A stretch of 8,319 bases of DNA from contig DTSJ01000366.1 of NCBI GenBank assembly GCA_012965445.1, forward strand, positions 1 to 8,319, read 5' to 3'. Numbering within the stretch: position 1 is the stretch's first letter; each line of letters begins with the position of its first letter. The notes beneath the pieces were generated by a model, which was not told where the DNA came from, did not search any database, and saw nothing but the letters and a program-made list of their open reading frames with translations. Position numbers and translations under genes: made by a program. Shown here piece after piece: positions 1 through 5,172 of the stretch. The DNA comes from Candidatus Hydrogenedentota bacterium (GTDB taxonomy: Bacteria; Hydrogenedentota; Hydrogenedentia; Hydrogenedentiales; GCA-2746185).

Positions 1-31
1 TCCCCGTAAGGTCGAAAAAACTCCGTCAACG
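1..31. repeat. left arm of a 31-bp exact inverted repeat at the window edge
   Basis: These 31 bases are the exact reverse complement of 1734-1764, and identity stops at base 32. The repeat touches base 1, so it may continue to the left. It contains a TAA at 7-9 in the aminotransferase frame, and residues encoded before about base 28 do not fit the family's expected GGNP-type segment. This arm therefore probably does not belong to the aminotransferase gene. It may mark a rearrangement junction or be a contig-end assembly artefact. Confidence 0.9.
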
Positions 32-369
32 CTGTCCTCGACGCCATCGAAAATGATTCGCTCGTCCAACGCGCGGTCACGCAGGGAGACCGACTCACTA
101 ATGGGCTGAAAAAATTGATTGAGAAACACTCGCGCGCGGTTAGTGTTCGTGGATTGGGCCTACTTATTGCGCTCGAATTGGACGCGCCATCAAGTCAATT
201 CGCCGACCGGCTCCTGTACCGGTGCCTCGAACTCGGATTGAATTTCAAGACTTCAGGCGGGCGATACGTCATATTGACTCCACCGCTCACGGTCTCTGAT
301 GAAGAAGTGGATGAAGCCATCGTGGTTTTGGACTCCGCTCTAACAGATCTAGGTGGAGAGTCTACATGA
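28..369 (+). CDS. class III PLP-dependent aminotransferase, C-terminal fragment
   Basis: Only the last ~113 residues are present. The fragment carries the small-domain pattern of class III aminotransferases: NAVLDAIENDSLVQRA, then a helix, then 'VSVRGLGLLIALELD', equivalent to the 'VRGLG.MIAIEL' strand of GabT/ArgD-like enzymes. It ends with the usual 'ILTPPLTVSDEEVDEAI' region. The PLP lysine and substrate-binding domain are missing. In this frame a TAA lies at 7-9 and similarity stops near base 28, exactly where the edge inverted repeat begins, so the gene is cut by a junction or artefact. The only in-frame bacterial start codon I see inside is a TTG at 115, too far in to be the real start. 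The gene overlaps the next one by ATGA, implying one operon. Class III members act on omega-amino acids, diamines or, in PbfA, hydroxylated aminoethylphosphonate. The substrate cannot be read from this fragment; a PbfA-like role is only suggested by the neighbours. Confidence 0.8.
   Translation, partial: NAVLDAIENDSLVQRAVTQGDRLTNGLKKLIEKHSRAVSVRGLGLLIALELDAPSSQFADRLLYRCLELGLNFKTSGGRYVILTPPLTVSDEEVDEAIVVLDSALTDLGGEST
351..358 (+). promoter_or_regulatory. ribosome binding site for the FAD oxidoreductase
   Basis: AGGTGGAG lies 7 nt before the ATG at 366, inside the 3' end of the aminotransferase gene. It supports the ATG at 366 and translation of the two genes as a coupled pair. Confidence 0.6.
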
Positions 370-1571
370 AAGAAACCTATGCCGTAATTGGCGCAGGACC
401 TCTCGGAAATTGTGCTGCTAGAGCGCTTGCAGAGGAGCTCGAGTCACAATCGCGGCCGGCCAGGATCTATCTCGTCGATGCCAACGACCCTCTAAAACAA
501 GAATTTGGCAACATGTCCGCCTCAGGCCCCCATGCGGCTGGTCACCTCATGCTTCATGTGTTTGACCCGGAAAGTCCGGCCAAAGATTTGACACGTCGCT
601 CTCATGAACTTCTCAAGGGCATGCAGGAAGAAGGTGCGATCGACCTGCACTCCAGGCCTTGGATTTGCTGTACCGGAAACTCGTCATCTGAACTGGATAA
701 GACGGCGCAAGATGTACTCGCGCAGTCATACTCTGAGGGACGATTGGAGAATTGTGAACTTGTAAAGGGCGTGGACATACCTGAAACAAACGGGCTTCGT
801 CCAGACCAAGTAGCATGGGCGGTTCTTGATCCGACAACAATGGCAGTTAATCCTCGCGTCTTTGTTCAGCAACTCACAGAACGCGCTGTTCAACATCCCT
901 ATGTCGAGCCTCTCTTCAACACGCGAGTCATACGTTGTACGCACAACAAGATTGAAACCGAATGCGACGGCACGCTCACCGAGCGTCCAATCTCCGGTGT
1001 CATTCTATGCACAGGAATTCACCGTGACCTATTTTCCGATGCGCTGCCCGATGGTCGCCCTGAATACTTGCACGTCACAGAGCATAAGAGCGATCAGCAT
1101 ACGCCTGAAGTAATGAATTTGATTACAGGAGAGACAACCATCGCGCGGTATGCGGGATTTGGGCCTCAGAGAAAACGCGTAACACCGCTCTTGCCGAACG
1201 ACGTTCTAGAATACGGAATTCACGGTTTGCTCACGGACGTACCGGGGTTGCGCAGGATGCTGGATAGTCATTTCGATAACCCGGATACTGCCATTGCAAC
1301 AGGCCACTTTGTGTGGCCGTTGTTGACTGAAACGATAGGTCGATACGTACAGCCAGAGATGCTTCTCGGACACGCGGCCAGCACCCTCACGGCCAATCAG
1401 ACCTACGTGTCGGCTTACAACAAACTACTGGATAGCGATGGACCCTTTCTCCATCAACTAGAGGTGGATTTACCTACTGTCTATGTACAACCCAGCAACG
1501 GGCTCGGCCTTAACCAGTGCGCAGCATTGGCTGCTGATGCTGCATCTTTACTCGCAGAAATCTTAGGCTAA
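366..1571 (+). CDS. FAD-dependent oxidoreductase, DAO fold, possibly related to phosphonate-associated amine oxidases
   Basis: This 401-aa flavoprotein opens with a Rossmann dinucleotide-binding motif, GAGPLG (residues 9-14), followed by the acidic residue D38 that ends strand 2 (IYLVDA). A second flavin-contact strand is 'GVILCTG' (211-217). The C-terminus has 'SNGLGLNQCAALAADAASLL' (377-396), like the final FAD-binding helix of D-amino acid oxidase-type proteins. Length and layout fit that superfamily. The order of blocks (R/W..TG..ELD near 98-111, 'DPTTMAVNPRVFVQQL' at 155-170, 'CTGIHRDLF' at 215-223) reminds me of the TIGR03364 family, which is found near phosphonate genes and includes the amine-oxidising PbfC/PbfD proteins. 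That link is from memory of the family pattern and is weak. The stretch GNMSASGPHAAGHLMLHVF (48-66) is unusual and may line the active site. No signal peptide or membrane segment is visible, so it is probably cytoplasmic. It overlaps the aminotransferase by 4 bp and converges on the transporter gene 209 bp downstream. Substrate unknown; an amine or amino-phosphonate is my inference. Confidence 0.78.
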   Translation: MKETYAVIGAGPLGNCAARALAEELESQSRPARIYLVDANDPLKQEFGNMSASGPHAAGHLMLHVFDPESPAKDLTRRSHELLKGMQEEGAIDLHSRPWICCTGNSSSELDKTAQDVLAQSYSEGRLENCELVKGVDIPETNGLRPDQVAWAVLDPTTMAVNPRVFVQQLTERAVQHPYVEPLFNTRVIRCTHNKIETECDGTLTERPISGVILCTGIHRDLFSDALPDGRPEYLHVTEHKSDQHTPEVMNLITGETTIARYAGFGPQRKRVTPLLPNDVLEYGIHGLLTDVPGLRRMLDSHFDNPDTAIATGHFVWPLLTETIGRYVQPEMLLGHAASTLTANQTYVSAYNKLLDSDGPFLHQLEVDLPTVYVQPSNGLGLNQCAALAADAASLLAEILG

Positions 1572-1693
1572 TCAAGTATTGTGAAGGATGTGGGCGTTGT
1601 TTTTATAGCCGGTGACTTTTAGTCAATATTGGCAGACTATTTTCGAATTTCGGCCAGACTCTAGAGTTGTCGATCACGCAACCGAATTCGTCT

Positions 1694-1720
1694 CAAAAAA
1701 TCAATTTACACATTTGATTT
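1694..1720 (-). terminator. possible weak terminator for the transporter gene
   Basis: Between the convergent genes, AAATCAA (1698-1704) and TTGATTT (1714-1720) can pair around a 9-nt loop. Read on the minus strand, the hairpin is followed by four more T residues. The stem is only 7 bp with one G-C pair, so it is thermodynamically poor. No better terminator was seen in 1572-1780. Confidence 0.2.
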
Positions 1721-1733
1721 GGTGCGTTTTCGA

Positions 1734-1764
1734 CGTTGACGGAGTTTTTTCGACCTTACGGGGA
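1734..1764. repeat. right arm of the 31-bp exact inverted repeat
   Basis: This arm lies 16 bp beyond the stop codon of the transporter gene, in the convergent intergenic space. It is the perfect reverse complement of 1-31. This copy appears to be in its natural context because neither neighbouring gene is disturbed. It has no internal palindrome, nor any other recognisable recombination signal. Confidence 0.9.
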
Positions 1765-1780
1765 AGAAACGGGCCGAGCT

Positions 1781-3058
1781 TCACCGGCGGATTGTTAGCG
1801 CAACAAGACTGCTCGCGATGCACGCCGTCGAGACAATCGGGAAGACCAAGGCGGTGTTATTACCGTTTGATTCGATCATCCATCCGATGAACGGTTCTCC
1901 AAATCCAGCGAAGATATAGGCGAACATATTCATAATTCCCGTACCAGTACCCGCTCGTTGATGGCCCAGCATATCCGGGCATAATGCCCAAAAGGCGGAT
2001 TGTGGTCCGTAGGCGAAAAAACCCGTAAGGAATAAGACGGCAATACCCGCGGGATGATCTCGCGGAAGAAAGTACATTATCAGAGAGGAAAACGCCGCCA
2101 GTACCATGAACAACACTATGACTCTAGAGCGGTTCGAGCGGAACAGACGATCCGACAACCATCCGCTCATGAGTGCACCAAGAGCCATTCCAACGGGTAG
2201 TGCAATACTGATCCACTTGGTATCGGAGTTCTTCCAGTCTTCACCCAGAAAATATACAGGCACCCAGATCAACAGACCGTATCGCGCCATGCTCTGAAAT
2301 CCAATTGCTATCGATGCGAAAATAAACCGACGGTTCGCGAATACAAGTTTGTACCGTTGCAACGATGTTTCCTCAGACTCGTCGTTTCCACTGTCTAAAG
2401 AATCGTTTTTGCCCGATTGTATTGGGTCATCTTCGTCATAATCCAGTGCAGGGAATCCCAGATTCTGCGGTCGGTCGCGCGCGATCAGGTAGTAGGCAAC
2501 GCCTCCGACCAACAGCAGCAACACCGGCAATCGAAAAATCCATCGCCAGCCGAGGCCGAACTCCAGAATCAACGCCGACGTTGTAAAAGCGAGTACCGAT
2601 GACATACCCGCCGCGAAAACGTAGAGGCCGTAGACTTTGCCGCGTTCTTTGTGTCCCCACCAATTTGATAGCACGCGGCTGCCGGGGGCCCATCCCATCG
2701 ACTGGGCATAACCGTTTACCGACCATGGAATAATTAGACTCATCAGGTTCGTACCGAAGCTCGTACACCAGTTCAATCCGCAGGAGAGCACTGCGCCGGT
2801 GCTCATCATACGTCGTCCTCCATACTTGTCGCCGAGATTTCCATTAATGGCCTGCCCAAAGGCGTAGCTCCACAGCAGCGCCGTGCTGGCCCACCCAAGA
2901 GATACTTTTGAAATCCCCAGCTCCTCTTGAATCCCTGGAATTGCGAAGCCAAATGTCTGTCGACCGGTGTAGAAAAATAGGTAGCAGAACATCGTCGCCA
3001 GCAGTATTCGCCACTGCGCAATGCGGAATCGAGATGAATTGTCACCAAGAGCGCCCAT
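1781..3058 (-). CDS. MFS transporter, organophosphate:phosphate antiporter (GlpT/UhpT-like) family
   Basis: This is a polytopic inner-membrane carrier of 425 aa from the ATG at 3058, with about 12 hydrophobic segments. The first segment has 'FYTGRQTFGFAIP', aligning with the TM1 region of GlpT that holds phosphate-binding Arg45 (here R33). TM7 has 'ARYGLLIWVPVYF', aligning with the GlpT segment around Arg269 (here R259). Both substrate-phosphate arginines are therefore kept. The family block GYAQSMGWAPGSRVLSNWW (116-134) followed by ERG (138-140) is clear. The central cytoplasmic loop (about 206-230) is strongly acidic. The HN residues of the PROSITE GlpT signature are absent, so this is not a true GlpT. 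A TTG at 3070 would add four residues; neither start has a good Shine-Dalgarno, so I chose ATG. It probably exchanges a phosphorylated organic compound for phosphate. With a phosphonate-type reductase divergent to it, a phosphonate is an attractive but unproven substrate, and the direction of transport is unknown. Confidence 0.85.
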   Translation of the reverse strand: MGALGDNSSRFRIAQWRILLATMFCYLFFYTGRQTFGFAIPGIQEELGISKVSLGWASTALLWSYAFGQAINGNLGDKYGGRRMMSTGAVLSCGLNWCTSFGTNLMSLIIPWSVNGYAQSMGWAPGSRVLSNWWGHKERGKVYGLYVFAAGMSSVLAFTTSALILEFGLGWRWIFRLPVLLLLVGGVAYYLIARDRPQNLGFPALDYDEDDPIQSGKNDSLDSGNDESEETSLQRYKLVFANRRFIFASIAIGFQSMARYGLLIWVPVYFLGEDWKNSDTKWISIALPVGMALGALMSGWLSDRLFRSNRSRVIVLFMVLAAFSSLIMYFLPRDHPAGIAVLFLTGFFAYGPQSAFWALCPDMLGHQRAGTGTGIMNMFAYIFAGFGEPFIGWMIESNGNNTALVFPIVSTACIASSLVALTIRR

Positions 3059-3330
3059 ATGAGATACCAATCTGCGTTGAATAATACTCGAATGAGAGTA
3101 GACTATTGGCTCTCAACAAGTCTGACGTTCTGCGGTTCAAGCGACAATTCGACTCGAGATCATCGATCACATTCGAATTAGAGTTCATCATATCGATGGG
3201 ATCTACTTCAAATGCGTTGCTTCTGCCTCGGCATCAAATCAAATTCATGGTGTGTGATATAGTGCACATCAAATCAATGTAAGTAGCTTTCTCAGAGCAC
3301 TCAACTCAATTCCTAATCGATGCTTAGACC
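3059..3330. promoter_or_regulatory. divergent promoter region between the transporter and the reductase
   Basis: This gene-free 272 bp must hold both start signals. For the minus strand, TATTAT (plus-strand 3081-3086) resembles a -10 box but sits only 22 bp from the ATG and has no clear -35. For the plus strand, TATAGT (3258-3263) is one base from consensus but also lacks a -35 at normal spacing. It lies between two copies of CATCAAATCAA (3232-3242 and 3267-3277), which could be regulator sites. AATTCGA (3146-3152) and TCGAATT (3173-3179) form a spaced inverted repeat. Neither gene has a convincing Shine-Dalgarno sequence. Confidence 0.4.
3232..3277 (+). repeat. two 11-bp direct repeats CATCAAATCAA flanking a -10-like box
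   Basis: Exact copies at 3232-3242 and 3267-3277 start 35 bp apart. They bracket TATAGT at 3258-3263, which would suit a pair of operator half-sites for the reductase gene. The motif is A/T-rich and short, so chance is possible. Confidence 0.4.
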
Positions 3331-4509
3331 ATGACTAGATCTCACGAGCCTTTTCTATTGTCAATGCCGAACAGTCGTAGTGACAACTCCCAGGTCTACG
3401 ACCGCTTGGATCGCGTCGGTGAAATCCTCGATTATTTGTCTTGTACATCGATACTACTTGTCGCCGATCCAGTTGCTTTTGAACAATCTGGCGCGAGTCG
3501 TTTGTTGGAGCAGGTATTGGAATCGCGCAAGGCCGATGTGTTCAGCGAGTTTGCCCCGAATCCTTCTCTGGAAGCGCTAGAGGATGGAATTCGGCACTAC
3601 CATTCTGTCCAGCCAGACGTGATTCTTGCCGTGGGTGGAGGTACGGCGATCGATTTGGCGAAACTGATAGGATTCTGCTCTGTACAGGAAGTTGACCCGG
3701 TTGACTTGATTAAATCCCCCTTAAGTAATCCGCGCAAGGGAGTTCCCGTAATCGTCGCTCCGACAACGGCCGGGACCGGCAGCGAGGCGACTCATTTCGC
3801 AGTTGTATATCTTGAAGGTCAAAAATATTCTGTGGCACACAGCTATTTGTTGCCGGATTTTGCGATTCTCGATTCGACCCTGACGAACACAATGCCTCCG
3901 AATATCACAGCAGATACAGGATTGGATGCGATCTGCCAGGCTATCGAATCGATGTGGAGCGTACGTTCCACCGAGGAATCAATCGCATACGCAACCGAGT
4001 CAATCCAACTGGCGTGGCGACATCTCAAGACAGCCGTTCAGCGACCTAGTGAAGACGATCGCCGAGCAATGTGCCAAGCCGCGCACTTGGCGGGCAAGGC
4101 GATCAACATCTCGAAAACGACGGCGCCCCACGCAATCTCCTATACAATCACATCACGATTTGGGGTCGCCCACGGGCGCGCTGTTGCGCTCACGCTTGGC
4201 GCTGTACTCGGATTCAACGACAAGGTCTCTGATTCGGATTGCTCAGATGACCGCGGAGTCGAATATGTACGTCAGATCGTTGGCGATATCGTACAGCTGC
4301 TTGGTTTCGAAACGTCGCAAGACGCGGTGCATGGGATTCGCGACCTTTTGATTGCGCTTGACTGTCCGACAAAACTATCCGAAGTCGGCGCCACGACCGC
4401 GGAACAGATCGAGGACATTGCGTCGCGCGTCAATGTCAATCGATTGTCTAACAACCCGCGCCGCTTTACGCCGGAATCACTTCGAACGATACTACATTCG
4501 ATACGTTGA
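3331..4509 (+). CDS. iron-type alcohol dehydrogenase, probable phosphonoacetaldehyde reductase (PhpC/HEPD-like)
   Basis: This is a 392-aa group III (iron-containing) alcohol dehydrogenase. The NAD(P)-binding half has GGGTAID (102-108) and PTTAGTGSEAT (144-154). The C-terminal half supplies the metal site. The stretch 'SEATHFAVVY' with 'KYSVAHSYLLPDFAILD', 'GLDAICQAIES.WSV.STEES' and 'LAGKAINISKTTAPHAISY' matches my recollection of the hydroxyethylphosphonate dehydrogenase group. Those enzymes reduce phosphonoacetaldehyde to 2-hydroxyethylphosphonate (PhpC in phosphinothricin, FomC in fosfomycin biosynthesis). By comparison with FucO, whose ligands are Asp196, His200, His263 and His277, this protein has D199, Q203, H267 and H281. 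One histidine is thus replaced by glutamine, possibly a trait of the subgroup. The protein is cytoplasmic, with no signal peptide. It is transcribed away from the OPA-type transporter across a shared 272-bp control region. The ATG at 3331 lacks a good ribosome site; an ATG at 3364 would shorten the protein by 11 residues. If not a phosphonate enzyme, it would still be an NAD(P)H-dependent aldehyde reductase. Confidence 0.82.
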   Translation: MTRSHEPFLLSMPNSRSDNSQVYDRLDRVGEILDYLSCTSILLVADPVAFEQSGASRLLEQVLESRKADVFSEFAPNPSLEALEDGIRHYHSVQPDVILAVGGGTAIDLAKLIGFCSVQEVDPVDLIKSPLSNPRKGVPVIVAPTTAGTGSEATHFAVVYLEGQKYSVAHSYLLPDFAILDSTLTNTMPPNITADTGLDAICQAIESMWSVRSTEESIAYATESIQLAWRHLKTAVQRPSEDDRRAMCQAAHLAGKAINISKTTAPHAISYTITSRFGVAHGRAVALTLGAVLGFNDKVSDSDCSDDRGVEYVRQIVGDIVQLLGFETSQDAVHGIRDLLIALDCPTKLSEVGATTAEQIEDIASRVNVNRLSNNPRRFTPESLRTILHSIR

Positions 4510-4558
4510 ACCCATTGGTAATCGTCGGTAATCGCTATCGACCGCACACCGTGTGTAG

Positions 4559-4579
4559 GCGTAGGGTCGAGAAACTCAG
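4559..4579 (+). repeat. 21-bp near-repeat, copy 1
   Basis: GCGTAGGGTC followed by GAG then AAACTCAG. It matches 7489-7509 at 19 of 21 positions in the same orientation; the copies sit on either side of the metallohydrolase gene. Surrounding bases are not similar. Confidence 0.4.
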
Positions 4580-4620
4580 TGGCGGTGTTAAGAAACGCTA
4601 CGAACTCATTCTCACCCGAA

Positions 4621-4638
4621 TTCCCTGCTATCAGGGAA
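4621..4638. repeat. perfect hairpin TTCCCTG-CTAT-CAGGGAA
   Basis: A 7-bp perfect stem with a 4-nt loop lies 112 bp after the reductase stop codon. There is no T-run on either side, so it is not a standard terminator. Its arm CAGGGAA is the core of the direct repeats 100 bp downstream, so it may be a member of the same repeat family in inverted pairing. Confidence 0.55.
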
Positions 4639-4678
4639 AAGAACCAGTTTTGGAGCAAATTTCGTTAACCGTATGCGT

Positions 4679-4705
4679 GAATACCCTCTTGGTTAGGGGG
4701 TATTC
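4679..4705. repeat. 10-bp stem-loop (GAATACCCTC / GGGGGTATTC)
   Basis: The arms 4679-4688 and 4696-4705 pair over 10 bp with one G-U and a 7-nt loop. The stem can extend outward by three more pairs if G-U pairs are allowed. No T-run follows. It lies between the CAGGGAA hairpin and the AACAGGGAA repeats and could be a structured RNA element, a processing site or part of a dispersed repeat. Confidence 0.5.
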
Positions 4706-4736
4706 GTGTGGTTTGGGTGATATGGGCCTCAAAATT

Positions 4737-4809
4737 AACAGGGAATTCGAAATCACTTAACAGGGAAAAGTTTTTCTGGAACAGGGAATTTATTTTCCAT
4801 AACAGGGAA
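4737..4809 (+). repeat. four AACAGGGAA direct repeats at 21-22 bp spacing
   Basis: Exact 9-mers start at 4737, 4759, 4780 and 4801, giving steps of 22, 21 and 21 bp. The bases between copies are A/T-rich and differ. The step is close to two turns of DNA, which would place every copy on the same face of the helix. It also equals seven codons, but the frame is not coding. I cannot assign a function. Confidence 0.8.
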
Positions 4810-4881
4810 GCCGAAACCGCGGTCCAATGAGGCGCATTTTCCGGAGCGATCAGTTCCCGTCGCAGATGAATGCAAAGTGCG

Positions 4882-4940
4882 GTACTGGTTGGTACTGATA
4901 CTTCTTTTCACCCAATCGATCTACTAGTACCATCCAGTAC
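4882..4940. repeat. 15-bp imperfect inverted repeat with a 29-bp spacer
   Basis: GTACTGGTTGGTACT (4882-4896) is the reverse complement of AGTACCATCCAGTAC (4926-4940) except at one position. Each arm also contains related GTAC-based half-motifs (GGTACT occurs twice in the left arm region). It could form a long hairpin or bind a dimeric or tetrameric regulator, or be the ends of a decayed small element. Confidence 0.65.
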
Positions 4941-5172
4941 GGTCACAAATCTGCCACACCTCGATGCTTAACAGTTCGTTCTTGAGCGATTTGAAGTTCC
5001 CGTCAGTGTCCCGCCGCCTTATCAGTCAACCTGAGTATGTGCGGATGAATATTTGCGAGACGCAAGTAAAACTCGGATTAACTGTCCACTTTTAGGCGAG
5101 CATTGCACACAACACCCTCGCTCACATTTCAGCCATTACTCAGGGTGCATTTTGTGATCCTGTCGTGTTCGT

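Larger units (their letters stand above)
4510..5172. other. gene-free, repeat-rich intergenic region
   Basis: No reading frame here looks coding. The region holds several short ordered signals, listed separately: a copy of a near-repeat at 4559-4579, hairpins at 4621-4638 and 4679-4705, four AACAGGGAA repeats at 4737-4809, and a 15-bp imperfect inverted repeat at 4882-4940. Smaller duplications are GGTAATCG twice (4517-4524, 4527-4534) and GAGCGAT...AGTTCCCGTC twice (4844-4861, 4984-5004; the second has a 3-nt longer spacer). It lies between the 3' ends of the convergent reductase and metallohydrolase genes, so it need not hold a promoter for either. No clear Rho-independent terminator with a T-run was found. 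Confidence 0.6.

Noticed and set aside
826..1113. Overlapping alternative frames inside the FAD oxidoreductase (also 613-840 and 726-944 on the minus strand)
   Set aside because: They are shadow frames of a well-supported gene and show no family features of their own.
1612..1890. 92-codon plus-strand frame containing FDVDGV, like a HAD phosphatase motif
   Set aside because: Half of it overlaps the well-supported transporter gene antisense, there is no ribosome site, and nothing downstream continues a HAD domain.
4621..4705. Rho-independent terminator of the reductase gene
   Set aside because: Neither hairpin in this span is followed by a T-run on either strand.
4660..4720. Integron attC site
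   Set aside because: TTAAC and GTTAGGGG are present, but I could not fit the paired R and L boxes of an attC site.
4506..4760. 84-codon frame overlapping the reductase stop codon
   Set aside because: It runs through hairpins and the repeat array and encodes repeat-derived sequence with no known pattern; probably non-coding.
4737..4809. CRISPR-like array
   Set aside because: Repeats are only 9 bp and spacers 12-13 bp, with no cas genes, so it is not a CRISPR.
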